Positions 34,711 to 45,651 are shown, counted from the stretch's first letter. The stretch: 46,268 nt of DNA from a bacterium (GCA_029977615.1 JAPOKO010000009.1:1-46268), one strand, 5' to 3'. Numbers and translations: made by a program. The notes: generated by a model from the letters alone, not told the origin.

Positions 34711-35355
34711 ATGGACAGCGTTCTAGACCGCGCAAGAATCTTTTCGGCTCTTGGCGACCCCCGAAGACTGGAGATTGTTGACGAACTGAGCATGTCGGAT
34801 CGGACTCCTAACGAGCTCATTCAAAAGTTTGAGATTCCTTCGGCTCTTTTGGCACATCATCTAGATGTACTGGAAGGCGCTGGTCTGATACGACGCATCG
34901 CGTCGAGTGCAGACAAACGAAAACGATTTGTTCAAATTGTTCGCAAAAATCTGCCAATCATTCCGCAATTTGCCATTCCGAAATCGGTCATTTTTGTGTG
35001 CCGACAAAACTCGGCTCGCTCACAATTGGCAGAAGCACTGTGGCGATTGCACCTTGGTCCAAATGTTGCAAGTGCGGGAACTTCACCGGCACGTGAAGTT
35101 CACCCATTGACACGAAAAATTGCAGCACTACACCAACTAGACGTTGACAATGCATCTCCTCGAAGGTTTGAACCATCAGCAATTAATGAACAAACAATTA
35201 TCACTGTCTGCGATCAATCGTACGAAGAACTAAAGCCTCCATTTCGCCACTTCCACTGGTCAATTACCGACCCAGCAGAGGCCAACACTCTTGATGCATT
35301 TCAGCAAACCATTCACGATCTAAGCGAGCGCTTGCGGTCGCTTGTAAAAACATAA
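34711..35355 (+). CDS. ArsR-family regulator fused to low-molecular-weight phosphatase/arsenate reductase domain
   Basis: 214 residues. Residues 1-80 are an ArsR winged helix (RIFSALGDPRRLEIVDELS ... LLAHHLDVLEGAGLIRR). Residues 90-214 are a low-molecular-weight phosphatase/ArsC fold with P-loop CRQNSARS (Cys97-Arg103) and the acid loop TDPAEA (Asp187). The HTH part contains no cysteine, so the usual ArsR arsenite site (CxC) is missing. Sensing may pass through the phosphatase domain, which keeps Cys97 and Cys168. A strong palindrome covers its promoter. It heads a two-gene unit with a stand-alone arsenate reductase. ArsR-ArsC fusions are known in actinobacteria. Confidence 0.88.
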   Translation: MDSVLDRARIFSALGDPRRLEIVDELSMSDRTPNELIQKFEIPSALLAHHLDVLEGAGLIRRIASSADKRKRFVQIVRKNLPIIPQFAIPKSVIFVCRQNSARSQLAEALWRLHLGPNVASAGTSPAREVHPLTRKIAALHQLDVDNASPRRFEPSAINEQTIITVCDQSYEELKPPFRHFHWSITDPAEANTLDAFQQTIHDLSERLRSLVKT

Positions 35356-35373
35356 ACAGAAAAGGAGAATCCA

Positions 35374-36009
35374 GTGAGCCTGATAGAGCCAATTGAAGAA
35401 AACGAAATAATTCAACATGCAGTGACACAACTTGCGCGGAAATACGCAGGAAAATTTGACGAATCAACAATTACACCAATTGTTCGTGAAGCTTATGAAA
35501 GTTTTGCAGACGCAAAGGTGCGTACTTTCGTCGCAGTGTTCACAGCCCGATATGCAGACGACCGCTTGCGAGCTTTAGCCAAAGTGGAAGGCCTAATTAC
35601 CGATGCTCCGCCATCAGTCTTGTTTGTCTGTGTCCACAATGCAGGCCGTTCGCAAATGGCCGCTGGATGGTTGCGTCATCTTTCGAAAGGAAAGATTGAG
35701 GTGTACTCGGGAGGATCTCTTCCGGGCAAAGATCTCAATGCAGCGGCTGTCGAGGCGATGCGTGAAGTTGGCATCGACATCGCTAACGAATTCCCCAAGC
35801 CATTTGCTGTTGAAATTGTGCAAGCCGCTGACGTGGTGATCACCATGGGGTGTGGCGATACCTGCCCGATATTTCCTGGCAAACGCTATGAAGACTGGGC
35901 CTTAACGGATCCCGCAGGTCTAGGTGTCGAGGCGGTACGTCCAATTCGCGACGACATCAAGAGACGAGTTGAAGATTTAATCGCTGACTTATCAATCAGT
36001 CTGAATTAA
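35374..36009 (+). CDS. arsC: Arsenate reductase with N-terminal helical domain
   Basis: 211 residues, GTG start with AAGGAG 7 bases upstream. Residues 1-75 form an all-helical domain; 80-205 are the phosphatase-like ArsC with P-loop CVHNAGRS (Cys86-Arg92), a second pair Cys160/Cys164 in MGCGDTCP and acid loop TDPAG (Asp179). The three cysteines support a thioredoxin-coupled disulfide relay, and the layout recalls the Corynebacterium ArsC1'-type enzymes (from memory). It reduces arsenate to arsenite. No arsenite exporter is adjacent. Followed by a strong terminator. Confidence 0.88.
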   Translation: MSLIEPIEENEIIQHAVTQLARKYAGKFDESTITPIVREAYESFADAKVRTFVAVFTARYADDRLRALAKVEGLITDAPPSVLFVCVHNAGRSQMAAGWLRHLSKGKIEVYSGGSLPGKDLNAAAVEAMREVGIDIANEFPKPFAVEIVQAADVVITMGCGDTCPIFPGKRYEDWALTDPAGLGVEAVRPIRDDIKRRVEDLIADLSISLN

Positions 36010-36028
36010 ACCGAACATCTAAACAGTA

Positions 36029-36058
36029 AAAAGCCCCGGTCAAACGACCGGGGCTTTT
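36029..36058. terminator. Bidirectional intrinsic terminator
   Basis: AAAAGCCCCGGT (36029-36040) and ACCGGGGCTTTT (36047-36058) form a 12-bp perfect stem with loop CAAACG. A-tract and T-tract on opposite sides serve both the arsC and the convergent pstS transcripts. Confidence 0.92.
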
Positions 36059-36081
36059 CTGCGACCAAAGGTCTGTGTTAA

Positions 36082-37452
36082 TTACTTGCTATTGATTTTT
36101 GCTGCCTGCGCAAGTGCTGCAGTCTTGATTGCTCCTGCGAGGGGTGCATATCCAAGAGCATCTGCTGCAGTTGGGCCGTAATCGTTGATCATCCACTTAG
36201 CAAAGTCAGCAACAACAGCGTTCTTCGCGCTCTTTGCTGTCTTGCCAAGCAGGTAGGTAACGGCAACTACCGGGTACGCAGTCTGATTCTTCGCCTGCTT
36301 GTAGTCAAAGGTCACGAAACCTTGTGCGTCAATTGTTGATCCACCGATCATCGAAGCTGCTGCTGCTGCGGTTGGTGCGGTGTAGATGCCGGCAGCATTC
36401 TTAATGAGCGCTGACTGCATGCCCTTTGCTGCACGTGCCGAATCGGTAACGAATGAAACTTCGGTATATCCGATGGTTCCGTTGTTGTCTGCAATGTAGT
36501 TCGACACGTTTGCTGAACCGCTTTGACCCTGAAAGCGACTTCCAAAGGAAGCAACCTTTGATGATCCACCGGGAATTGCTGTGGTGAACGAGTCGTTTGT
36601 TGTCCAAGCTTCGTTGGCGTAGTTCTTCATAAAGTTGGTGAAGTTGTTGGTCGTTCCCGATCCGTCTGAGCGGTACACAACCGTGATGTCCTTGTCTGGC
36701 AAAGTGACAACTACGCGCTTGTACTTGGCAATGGTCTTGCCGTTGACTTTTACTTCATAGGTTGACTTGTCGTTCAAGCCCTTCACGTTTAATGCCAACT
36801 CACCTTTTGTACCAACTGTTGATGTTCCAATTGCTTTCTTCGTACCTGAGTCAATAACTTCAACCTTCTTGCCTTTTACCGACTTCAGTGTTGATGGAAT
36901 CATTGACACGGTTACTTGTGCAGCGAATGGACCTACTGGCTGCCACTGTGCTTGTGCGCCCTTCAAGTCACTCTTCTTCTGGCTGTTTGACCATGCCGGA
37001 TTTGCGCGCATGTCAGCAGCAATGTTTGAGTCATTCCACTTGGTGATCAGACCAGCGAAAATTCCGTTCACCGTTGTCGAGCTGAGTGAAAGAGTTGCAC
37101 CTTTGATTTCATCGAGGCGATATGCAACTGAAATTGCACCACCTACGTATGGCACGTACACCCAGTCGAACGAAGCTGCTTGTGCTGCAGTTACCGCTGA
37201 GTCTGAACCACCGAAATCGGTAAGACCCGCTTTGAAGTCTGACTTGCCTTTGGTTGAACCGCCACCTGGGTTTGCATAGGTGACGTTGTCGCCGGTTTTT
37301 GCGTTGTAGTTCACTGTCGCGTTTGCGAGGAAGTTTTGTGGGAATGTTGCACCTGAACCACTTGCGCTTTCTGCAAGTGCTACCGATGAAGTTGCAAGAG
37401 ACGCAACGACTGAAACGCCGATTGCTGCAACAACTTTACGAATATTTCGCAT
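36082..37452 (-). CDS. pstS: Phosphate ABC transporter substrate-binding protein, with an inserted domain
   Basis: 456 residues from the ATG at 37452, with AAAGGA 9 bases upstream; the upstream open frame lacks coding character. A Sec signal peptide ends near ALAES. Phosphate-binding segments are GSGATFPQNF, GGSDSAV and YRSDGSGTTNNF. Between ITKWNDSNIA and LPDKDITVVYRSDGSGTT, where normal PstS has about 10 residues, there are about 95 extra residues (roughly 155-252), rich in Lys, Thr and Val and predicted beta-stranded. This may be a small Ig-like surface domain. No lipobox is present, so anchoring is unclear. A PHO box lies upstream. Confidence 0.92.
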   Translation of the reverse strand: MRNIRKVVAAIGVSVVASLATSSVALAESASGSGATFPQNFLANATVNYNAKTGDNVTYANPGGGSTKGKSDFKAGLTDFGGSDSAVTAAQAASFDWVYVPYVGGAISVAYRLDEIKGATLSLSSTTVNGIFAGLITKWNDSNIAADMRANPAWSNSQKKSDLKGAQAQWQPVGPFAAQVTVSMIPSTLKSVKGKKVEVIDSGTKKAIGTSTVGTKGELALNVKGLNDKSTYEVKVNGKTIAKYKRVVVTLPDKDITVVYRSDGSGTTNNFTNFMKNYANEAWTTNDSFTTAIPGGSSKVASFGSRFQGQSGSANVSNYIADNNGTIGYTEVSFVTDSARAAKGMQSALIKNAAGIYTAPTAAAAASMIGGSTIDAQGFVTFDYKQAKNQTAYPVVAVTYLLGKTAKSAKNAVVADFAKWMINDYGPTAADALGYAPLAGAIKTAALAQAAKINSK

Positions 37453-37528
37453 GTGTATTTGATCCTTTGTTTGGGTCTTCTGACATTGAAGACAGTACAA
37501 AGGTGGACTTAAGGGAATATATCCCCTG

Positions 37529-37568
37529 TATAAACCCTCACTCAACGGAAGGTGAACAGTTGGTGAAC
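37529..37568 (-). promoter_or_regulatory. PHO box upstream of pstS
   Basis: On the minus strand GTTCACC (37568-37562) and GTTCACC (37557-37551), then the weaker GTTGAGT and GTTTATA, all at an exact 11-base period. This is the actinobacterial PhoP direct-repeat operator. It starts 3 bases after the pstB stop and gives pstS its own phosphate-starvation promoter. Confidence 0.8.
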
Positions 37569-37570
37569 GA

Positions 37571-38377
37571 TCAGCCGAACTTGCCTTGCACGTAATCTGC
37601 GGTGCGCGAGTCGTTAGGCGTCGTAAACATTTTGCGGGTCTGATCAGCTTCGACCAAATAGCCCGGTCCGCCATCGGTGAGGAAAAATGCGCAGTAATCG
37701 CTGACACGACTTGCTTGTTGCATGTTGTGGGTCACGATCACCACGGTGATTTTCTCGGCCAATTCCTTGATGGTTTCTTCAATACGGAGCGTGCTGCCCG
37801 GGTCGAGAGCCGAACATGGCTCGTCCATCAATAGAACTTCTGGTTCAACAGCAAGTGAACGGGCGATGCACAAACGCTGCTGTTGGCCACCAGAAAGTGA
37901 ACCACCACTTGCGTTTAGACGATCTTTTACTTCCTTCCACAAACCAGCACGAGTAAGGCATTTTTCCAATAATGATTCTTCGTCGTCAACTTTGATATGC
38001 GCAAGCCTGAGTCCCGACAACACATTTTCACGAATAGTCATAGCCGGAAATGGGTTTGGCTTTTGAAACACCATGCCAATTTTTAAACGCATCGCAGCAG
38101 GGTCTACTCCGGGTGCATATATGTCTTGACCATGAAGTCGAACTTCGCCGGCCATGGCAGCATTTGGAATGAACTCGTGCATGCGATTGAGCAGTCGAAG
38201 ATATGTTGACTTTCCGCAACCAGATGGGCCAATTAGGCCAGTCACGCTGCGTGCAGGGAACTGCAACGAAACTCCGGCAAGTGCGTGATGATTTCCGAAC
38301 CATGCATGGGCATCGCGAGTTTCCAAACCAGCGAATTCAGTTTCGAGCACTGCAGTATTCGATGTTGTTTCATTCAT
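37571..38377 (-). CDS. pstB: Phosphate ABC transporter ATP-binding protein
   Basis: 268 residues from the ATG at 38377, which has AAAGGGA 7 bases upstream; in-frame starts at 38425 and 38512 lack a ribosome site or overlap pstA. Walker A GPSGCGKS, the PstB-specific [18 protein letters not shown], signature [16 protein letters not shown], Walker [16 protein letters not shown] and switch [14 protein letters not shown]. It energises PstCA phosphate import. Confidence 0.94.
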   Translation of the reverse strand: MNETTSNTAVLETEFAGLETRDAHAWFGNHHALAGVSLQFPARSVTGLIGPSGCGKSTYLRLLNRMHEFIPNAAMAGEVRLHGQDIYAPGVDPAAMRLKIGMVFQKPNPFPAMTIRENVLSGLRLAHIKVDDEESLLEKCLTRAGLWKEVKDRLNASGGSLSGGQQQRLCIARSLAVEPEVLLMDEPCSALDPGSTLRIEETIKELAEKITVVIVTHNMQQASRVSDYCAFFLTDGGPGYLVEADQTRKMFTTPNDSRTADYVQGKFG

Positions 38378-38427
38378 TTGAGTTCCCTTTAGTTCACTTC
38401 GTTCCGAGATATCTACGTTTTCCATGA

Positions 38428-39462
38428 TTAACGCTTGTCCTTGCCGGCTACATATCGAGCTAAGGAGAACAAGCCGAACACCACAATCAGCAAGATGAGC
38501 GCACCTGTCCACGCACGATTAATGGAATTCTCAGTTCCAATTTGCAACATGCCGAAGATGTACATCGGAAGCGAACCGATTGGACCACTTACCGGATTAA
38601 AGACAAACGATGTATTTGACAGAGCCGTTGCCAACAATGGTGCCGTCTCACCAATTACTCGTGCCACTCCCAACAAACCTGCGGTTATCAAGCCACTTCG
38701 CACAGTTGGCAATACAACGATGAGCGTGCTTCGCCATTGCCGGGCGCCAAGGGCATAACCAGCAGAACGCAAATCATCGGGAACAAGCTTCAATACTTCT
38801 TCTGAAGTTCGTGCAACTGTTGGAAGCATCAAAATGCCAAGCGCAAGTGCGCCGGCAAGCGCACTAAAGGTTCCTGTTGCATCAACGAACGTGGTGTAGA
38901 TAAAAAGACCCGCAACAATTGATGGAACACCGCTCATGGATTGAATGACTACTCGAACCACACCACTGAAACGTCCGCGAACTTCGGTGATGTACAGACC
39001 GCTGAGAATTCCAAGTGGAAGAGTGATCACTGTTGCAATGAGCACCATGAGCAGCGAGCCAACAATTGCGTGTGCCGCACCACCCATGTTGAGGAAATCA
39101 TCTGGAGTGGTTGTTCGCATATCTGAAACAACGAAATTTGGACGTAAGCCCTTCACACCTTTAAACAACACACTGATAAAAATGGAGATCCAAGGGGCAA
39201 ATGCGATCACCGATGCAGCAGCGATTAACAAACGTGCACGAGAGTCTTTGCGCTCCTTAACGCTCAAGCGACGGTTGCGGAAAAAAGTGAACGTTGCAGC
39301 AAGGGCAAACAACACAACCGCCCAGCCATCGGGACCAGCAAACCCCGTGAAGAGCACAATGACATAGGCAATCAATGCACCGAGCAACAAAGTAAGGCCA
39401 CTGTTTCTACGAACAATCTTTTCTTTTTCCCACGGGCGCGATGGAGTTGCTTGCATGCTCAT
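38428..39462 (-). CDS. pstA: Phosphate ABC transporter permease PstA
   Basis: 344 residues. It has six core membrane helices plus two additional N-terminal helices (about 25-65) not present in E. coli PstA. The permease core has [13 protein letters not shown] ... [17 protein letters not shown] and the EAA-type loop [34 protein letters not shown]. Forms the phosphate channel with PstC; the start overlaps the pstC stop by 4 bases. Confidence 0.93.
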   Translation of the reverse strand: MSMQATPSRPWEKEKIVRRNSGLTLLLGALIAYVIVLFTGFAGPDGWAVVLFALAATFTFFRNRRLSVKERKDSRARLLIAAASVIAFAPWISIFISVLFKGVKGLRPNFVVSDMRTTTPDDFLNMGGAAHAIVGSLLMVLIATVITLPLGILSGLYITEVRGRFSGVVRVVIQSMSGVPSIVAGLFIYTTFVDATGTFSALAGALALGILMLPTVARTSEEVLKLVPDDLRSAGYALGARQWRSTLIVVLPTVRSGLITAGLLGVARVIGETAPLLATALSNTSFVFNPVSGPIGSLPMYIFGMLQIGTENSINRAWTGALILLIVVFGLFSLARYVAGKDKR

Positions 39463-40430
39463 GCTGGTGCGCCTTTAGTAGATCGAGTGACAATTGCCGA
39501 CGCCACCATGTTGACGGTGAGTGTGAGGATAAAGAGAACAAATCCAGCAGCCACCAGCGCCTTAATTTCATCAGGCGTTGCTTCACCAAACTTTGTTGCA
39601 ATGAGCGAAGCAACGTTGCCGCCCTCTGACTCCAAGATCTTAAAGGTGTAACGGAAGTTGATGTTGAGCAACAAATACACGGCGATTGTTTCACCAAGCG
39701 CGCGACCAAGACCGAGCATGGCGCCACCAACTACTCCACTTTTTCCGAATGGAATAACTACTGTGCGAATTGCACCCCACTTCGTTCCGCCAAGTGCAAA
39801 ACATGTGTCAACTAATTCGCGCGGGGTGCGTGAATACACCTCACGCGCAACTGAAGTAGTGATTGGCACCACTAACGAGGCAAGAACGCATCCGGCGACG
39901 AACGGGCTACGACCAAAGTTGTCGGAAATAGTGCTAAACAGCGGAAACCAGCCCAGTCGGTCAGACAAGAAATATGCCCACCGTTCTCCGAAACTGGTAA
40001 ACACTTGCACACCCCACAAACCGAATATGAGCGATGGAATCGCTGCAGCAAGGTCGAGAAGCGCAACAAGAACTCGGCGAACGTTTTGTGGAGCATAAAA
40101 CTCCAGATACAACGCGCCAGCCATGGACATTGGAACAGCGAACAACATTGCGATGAGAGAAACGATGGCGGTTCCAACAATCATCGGACCAATGGAAAAG
40201 TCGTTCGGAATTACACCGTCTTCACTTCCAGCTACCCAGTTTGAACCGGTAAGAAACTTGAATCCTGAAGTGTTGAAAACTTCAATTCCGCGCGCAAGCA
40301 AAAATGCGCCGATAAGTCCAAGCAAGATCAACGATGTCAGCGCACCTGCGCTTACGATGCCGCGAAATACTTTGTCACCGCGACTATGCACCACATGCAT
40401 TTCACGCTTGACTGGCGAGACGATTGACAC
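39459..40430 (-). CDS. pstC: Phosphate ABC transporter permease PstC
   Basis: 323 residues, GTG start. Six membrane helices with the family blocks GAFLLARGIEVF, LLDLAAAIPSLIFGLWGVQVF and the coupling loop DTCFALGGTKWGAIRTVVIPFGKSGVVGGAMLGLGRALGETIAV. First gene of pstCAB, preceded by CAGACT 6 bases before the GTG and a PHO box further up. Confidence 0.94.
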   Translation of the reverse strand: MSIVSPVKREMHVVHSRGDKVFRGIVSAGALTSLILLGLIGAFLLARGIEVFNTSGFKFLTGSNWVAGSEDGVIPNDFSIGPMIVGTAIVSLIAMLFAVPMSMAGALYLEFYAPQNVRRVLVALLDLAAAIPSLIFGLWGVQVFTSFGERWAYFLSDRLGWFPLFSTISDNFGRSPFVAGCVLASLVVPITTSVAREVYSRTPRELVDTCFALGGTKWGAIRTVVIPFGKSGVVGGAMLGLGRALGETIAVYLLLNINFRYTFKILESEGGNVASLIATKFGEATPDEIKALVAAGFVLFILTLTVNMVASAIVTRSTKGAPA

Positions 40431-40436
40431 GCCCGA

Positions 40437-40442
40437 AGTCTG
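40437..40442 (-). promoter_or_regulatory. Putative -10 element of pstC
   Basis: CAGACT on the minus strand ends 6 bases before GTG 40430. The PHO box occupies the -35 area, as in activator-dependent promoters. Confidence 0.45.
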
Positions 40443-40451
40443 TCAGTGATG

Positions 40452-40491
40452 GGTTATTTAGAGGTGAGGTTTAGGTAAACGACAGGTAAAC
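40452..40491 (-). promoter_or_regulatory. PHO box upstream of pstC
   Basis: On the minus strand GTTTACC (40491-40485), GTTTACC (40480-40474), CCTCACC (40469-40463) and the weak AATAACC, all spaced exactly 11 bases. It matches the PhoP direct-repeat operator and begins 2 bases after the stop of the upstream gene. Confidence 0.8.
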
Positions 40492-40493
40492 AG

Positions 40494-40859
40494 TTATGCC
40501 GAAAGCGCCGCGGCAAATGCTTCGGGTTGGGGTGTTTCAATCCCAATAATCGCCGGCTTGCCCGAAGTTGTCACCACCAGCACCTGTTTGGCCCGATACA
40601 CCGACATGAACGCGCGACTGCCCTGAGGAAGCCCCACCTTTTTGCTCACAGAAAACGTGCCAGCGCAGACCACCCCAGGCAGATAGCTACCCCACAACCG
40701 CAGCCTCAATAAGCGAATGGTTGCCTTGCGATCGAACACCTTGGCCGACGTAATGATTGATCGACTGACCACCAACTTGCGCTTCAGCGCCCACAATGCA
40801 TCGATGCCCGTAAGCGTGATGATCAATTCATCGTGAGTGACTTGTGTAGTAACTGCCAT
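40494..40859 (-). CDS. Hypothetical protein, beta-rich
   Basis: 121 residues, no signal peptide or membrane helix. Alternating hydrophobic strands (VTHDELIITLTGIDALWALKRKLVVS ... QVLVVTTSGKPAIIGIETPQPEAFAAAL) with a final helix resemble the small PH-like (bPH/YdbT-type) actinobacterial proteins, but the assignment is only by eye. It follows metY by 12 bases, so it is probably at the end of that transcript. Function unknown. Confidence 0.7.
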   Translation of the reverse strand: MAVTTQVTHDELIITLTGIDALWALKRKLVVSRSIITSAKVFDRKATIRLLRLRLWGSYLPGVVCAGTFSVSKKVGLPQGSRAFMSVYRAKQVLVVTTSGKPAIIGIETPQPEAFAAALSA

Positions 40860-40871
40860 GCGGCAGCAACA

Positions 40872-42182
40872 TTACTTTGCCGCTGCGAAACCAGCTTCCA
40901 AGTCGGCGAGGATGTCGTCAATGGTCTCGAGACCCACCGACAAACGCACAAGACCTGGGAACACACCAGTTGACTTCTGTTCTTCTGGTGTGAGCTGACT
41001 GTGGGTAGTTGATGCTGGGTGAATGACCAAGCTGCGCACATCGCCAATGTTGGCAACGTGGCTGTGCAACTTAAGACCAGCAACAAACTTCTGACCAGCT
41101 TCAACGCCGCCCTTGATGTTGAACGCGAGCACTGAACCAAAGCCCTTGCCATTGCCGTACTTCACTGCACGTTCATGCCACTTGCTGGTCTTGAGTCCTG
41201 CATAGAACACTTCCTCAACTTGTGGATGCTTGGCCAAGAACTCGCCAACTTTTTGAGCATTCGCCCAGTGACGCTCCATGCGCAATGACAGGGTTTCAAG
41301 ACCTTGCAAGAAGTTGAATGCATTGTCTGGAGTTGTTGCCATGCCCAAGTCGCGCAACATTTGCACGCGTGCCTTGATGATGTACGAACCTGCACCAAGT
41401 GCTGGCCAATATGCAAGGCCGTGGTACGAAGGATCCGGTTCGGTGAAATTTGGGAACTTGTCGTTCTGACTGAAGTCAAATGAACCACCGTCGATAATTG
41501 CTCCACCAATTGAAGTTCCATGTCCGCCAATAAATTTGGTGAGTGAATGCACGACGATGTCTGCACCCCACTCCAGTGGACGAATGAGATACGGAGTTGG
41601 AACGGTGTTGTCAACAATGAGTGGCACACCAACTTCATGTGCAACTTTGCTAACACCTTCAATATCGAGCACATTGTTGCGTGGGTTAGCTAACACTTCG
41701 CCGTAGAACGCTTTGGTGTTTGGGCGTGCTGCTGCTTTCCACTGTTCCAAATTGTCTGGGTCATCAACGAAGGTGACTTCAATTCCCATCTTTGGCAATG
41801 TGTAGTGGAACAAGTTGTATGTTCCGCCATACAAGCTTGGTGACGCAACAATGTGTGAACCAGCTTCAGCAAGCGTGAGGATGGCAAGAAGTTCCGCAGA
41901 CTGACCACTTGACACTGCAAGGGCACCAGGCAAACCAACTGCAGTTGCGGTTCCGCCTTCAAGTGAGGACAAACGTGCTTCAAGAACACCCTGAGTTGGG
42001 TTCATAATGCGCGTGTAGATGTTTCCAATTTCGGCAAGCGCGAACAGGTTCTGCGCATGCTGTGCGTCGCGGAATACATAACTAGTGGTGCGATACACAG
42101 GAACTGCACGAGCACCCGTTGCTGGATCTGGCTCTTGGCCGGCGTGAATCTGACGTGTTTCAAAGCCCAAGTTATTTGTCAT
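40872..42182 (-). CDS. metY: O-acetylhomoserine sulfhydrylase (O-acetylhomoserine aminocarboxypropyltransferase)
   Basis: 436 residues of the Cys/Met metabolism PLP family. [26 protein letters not shown] is the N-terminal signature; Asp191 in [11 protein letters not shown] and Lys216 in [12 protein letters not shown] bind PLP. The extra-long form with [25 protein letters not shown] is typical of MetY rather than MetB/MetC. It makes homocysteine from O-acetylhomoserine and sulfide. TAGCGT lies 8 bases before the ATG, so it may be leaderless and separate from ilvC. Confidence 0.94.
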   Translation of the reverse strand: MTNNLGFETRQIHAGQEPDPATGARAVPVYRTTSYVFRDAQHAQNLFALAEIGNIYTRIMNPTQGVLEARLSSLEGGTATAVGLPGALAVSSGQSAELLAILTLAEAGSHIVASPSLYGGTYNLFHYTLPKMGIEVTFVDDPDNLEQWKAAARPNTKAFYGEVLANPRNNVLDIEGVSKVAHEVGVPLIVDNTVPTPYLIRPLEWGADIVVHSLTKFIGGHGTSIGGAIIDGGSFDFSQNDKFPNFTEPDPSYHGLAYWPALGAGSYIIKARVQMLRDLGMATTPDNAFNFLQGLETLSLRMERHWANAQKVGEFLAKHPQVEEVFYAGLKTSKWHERAVKYGNGKGFGSVLAFNIKGGVEAGQKFVAGLKLHSHVANIGDVRSLVIHPASTTHSQLTPEEQKSTGVFPGLVRLSVGLETIDDILADLEAGFAAAK

Positions 42183-42202
42183 GCCGAAGCACGCTAAAGG
42201 CT

Positions 42203-42229
42203 AATTCCCGACTAAACAACTCGGGATTT
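42203..42229 (-). terminator. Possible terminator after ilvC
   Basis: TCCCGA/TCGGGA stem, extended by flanking A/T pairs with one mismatch, around a 9-base loop in the ilvC-metY gap. No long T-tract, so weak or involved in metY control. Confidence 0.35.
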
Positions 42230-42271
42230 AGAACCGTTGTTTTACTTGGGTTTTATGAGGTTTAGTGGCGA

Positions 42272-43315
<1,044 letters not shown>

Positions 43316-43345
43316 TTATGTTCGTGAACTTGTTTGTAAATCGGA

Positions 43346-43870
43346 TTAATTCTTTGCGGCGCGGTCGAGCTTTGGAAGCGCCACGCGGCCGGTTCGTTGC
43401 GATTCGATGATTCCATATTGTCGCAGCAAATCTGAAAAATCGTCCAACTTTTCTGGGCTTCCGTCCATGGACAAGATGATTGCGTCCTGGCCAACGGAAA
43501 GAATTTTGCCCTCGAAAATATTGGCCAATTCCACTACCTGACCGCGTTGCTCTGGGGTCACACGAACGGTGGCCACCATGAGTTCACGCTCCACCGACCT
43601 ACGTGGGTCGAGTTCGGAAATGCGAACTACTTCGATGAGCTTGAACAATTGCTTCACAATTTGCTCGAGCGGTGCAGATTCGACGTCAACCACAATGCTG
43701 ATGCGGCTGAACTCTGGATCATCAGTTGGCGCTACAGCCAACGAGAAAATGTTGTAGCCACGACGCGCAAACAACGAAGCCACTCGCGCAAGAACACCAG
43801 GCTTGTTTTGTACAAGCACCGACAACATGTGGTGTGTTGGTGTGCTTCCGTATGGATTAGCGGTGTTCAT
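43346..43870 (-). CDS. ilvN: Acetolactate synthase small (regulatory) subunit
   Basis: 174 residues. An N-terminal ACT domain ([35 protein letters not shown]) is followed by a second ACT-like half ([35 protein letters not shown]). It confers valine feedback inhibition on IlvB. Its ATG overlaps the ilvB stop by 4 bases, ensuring equal synthesis. Confidence 0.95.
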   Translation of the reverse strand: MNTANPYGSTPTHHMLSVLVQNKPGVLARVASLFARRGYNIFSLAVAPTDDPEFSRISIVVDVESAPLEQIVKQLFKLIEVVRISELDPRRSVERELMVATVRVTPEQRGQVVELANIFEGKILSVGQDAIILSMDGSPEKLDDFSDLLRQYGIIESQRTGRVALPKLDRAAKN

Positions 43871-45651
43871 CGGAGGAACTCCCTTCGTGAGTTTTGACTT
43901 GGATGCAACATAAGGTCGTCATTGCTTTGACCTGCTGCAACCATTGGAAACACTTTTTCGCCGGCATCAACTCGGAAGTCAACAACAACTGGACGGTCGT
44001 TGATTGAGTTGGCCTTATCGATTGCTGAAGCAACTTCAGATTGGTCGTCAACACGAATGCCAACGCAACCCATGGCTTCAGCCCACTTCACATAGTTCGG
44101 CGTATCTTGCGACAGGTACACCTCGCTGTACCGCTCTTCGTAAAACATTTCTTGCCACTGGCGAACCATGCCGAGGTACGAGTTGTTCAAGATGGCGATC
44201 TTTACGGGAATGCGCTCAAGCGATGCAGTAACCAATTCTTGCGCGGTCATTTGGAAACAACCGTCGCCATCAACTGCCCACACGGTTTTGTCTGGGCGAC
44301 CAACTTTCGCGCCGATTGCTGCAGGAACAGAAAAGCCCATGGTGCCGAGTCCGCCTGAGTTCACCCAGGTGTATGGCTCGTTGAACTTCCAGTACTGGCT
44401 TGACCACATTTGATGCTGTCCAACACCTGAAACCAAGATCGTTCCTTCTGGTGCGGCGTCGCGCAATTGCTCTAAGCAATACTGCGGCTTCAATACACCG
44501 CCTTCTTCACTTGGCTCGTAAGTAAGTGGGAACTGTTCCTGCCAACCGCTCACACGACTGCGCCAAGGAGTGATATCTACTTGCTTTTGTTCGGCAAGCA
44601 AGTCGTTGATCGCCTTGATCATTTCTTCAATAACTAAACGACAATCGCCAACAATTGGCACGTCTGGCTTGCGTACTTTGCCCTGCTCAGCTGGGTCAAT
44701 GTCGACGTGAATGATTTTCGCGTGCGGTGCAAATGAATTCACGCGACCAGTAACACGGTCATCAAAACGTGAACCAAGTGCAATGAGCAAGTCGCTCTTT
44801 TGCATTGCAGTAACTGCTGCTGCAGTTCCGTGCATGCCAGGCATACCCAAGCACAACGGGTGATCGTCGGGGAATGCTCCGCGCGCCATCAACGTTGTAA
44901 CAACTGGAATGCCCGTGAGTTCTGCAAGTTCGCGCAAAGCCGAAGCTGCTCGTGCTTTCAATACACCACCACCGACGTACAGAATTGGTTGCTGCGCTTT
45001 CAGTATTAACTGCGCAGCTTCTTTGATCATTCGTGGGTGACCTTTTGATACCGGCTTGTATCCAGGAAGCGAATCAGCAACTTCATCATCGGTTGGCCAA
45101 TGCCACTTCATTGAATTTGTGAGCACGTCTTTTGGAATGTCAACAAGTGTTGGACCAGGACGACCCGTTGTTGCAATGTGAAACGCTTGACGAATTGCAA
45201 GCGGCAAATCGTCTGCACTCATGACCAAATCGTTGTGCTTGGTAATGCTGCGTGTAATTCCTACGGTGTCACATTCTTGAAACGCATCGGTTCCAATTGC
45301 ACTCGTTCCAACTTGTCCCGTAATGGCAACCATAGGAATGGAGTCCATGTATGCATCGCACAACGGTGTAACCATGTTGGTTGCAGCAGGACCACTAGTA
45401 ACCATGGCAACTCCAGGTCGACCAGTGACGTGCGCGTAACCCTCTGCCATGTGACCTGCACCTTGTTCGTGCCGAACCAAGATGTGACGAATTGGTGATT
45501 CAATCAGCGGGTCATATGCAGGCAAGATGCAGCCACCAGGAAGACCGAACATGACGTCCACGTTTTCCATCTCCAAAGCACGAATAAGCGCCTGTGCGCC
45601 GGTGATGGTTTCACCAGCCTGATGGCCTCTCATGTGATCTTTGGATGTCAT
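43867..45651 (-). CDS. ilvB: Acetolactate synthase large (catalytic) subunit
   Basis: 594 residues from the ATG at 45651, which has GGAG 6 bases upstream; the open frame to 45708 would read through the attenuator. Thiamine diphosphate enzyme: N-terminal domain with [13 protein letters not shown] and [13 protein letters not shown] (catalytic Glu), central FAD domain, C-terminal Mg-TPP motif [15 protein letters not shown] ... [12 protein letters not shown]. First committed step of branched-chain amino acid synthesis. Operon ilvB-ilvN-ilvC controlled by an upstream attenuator. Confidence 0.96.
   Translation of the reverse strand: MTSKDHMRGHQAGETITGAQALIRALEMENVDVMFGLPGGCILPAYDPLIESPIRHILVRHEQGAGHMAEGYAHVTGRPGVAMVTSGPAATNMVTPLCDAYMDSIPMVAITGQVGTSAIGTDAFQECDTVGITRSITKHNDLVMSADDLPLAIRQAFHIATTGRPGPTLVDIPKDVLTNSMKWHWPTDDEVADSLPGYKPVSKGHPRMIKEAAQLILKAQQPILYVGGGVLKARAASALRELAELTGIPVVTTLMARGAFPDDHPLCLGMPGMHGTAAAVTAMQKSDLLIALGSRFDDRVTGRVNSFAPHAKIIHVDIDPAEQGKVRKPDVPIVGDCRLVIEEMIKAINDLLAEQKQVDITPWRSRVSGWQEQFPLTYEPSEEGGVLKPQYCLEQLRDAAPEGTILVSGVGQHQMWSSQYWKFNEPYTWVNSGGLGTMGFSVPAAIGAKVGRPDKTVWAVDGDGCFQMTAQELVTASLERIPVKIAILNNSYLGMVRQWQEMFYEERYSEVYLSQDTPNYVKWAEAMGCVGIRVDDQSEVASAIDKANSINDRPVVVDFRVDAGEKVFPMVAAGQSNDDLMLHPSQNSRREFLR

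Noticed and set aside
36082..37707. 541-residue version of PstS
   Set aside because: A signal peptide begins at the ATG 37452 with a good ribosome site; the extension crosses the PHO box and the pstB end.
42183..42271. Possible SAM riboswitch before metY
   Set aside because: The gap is only 89 bases and shows a simple hairpin, not the conserved cores of known SAM riboswitch classes.
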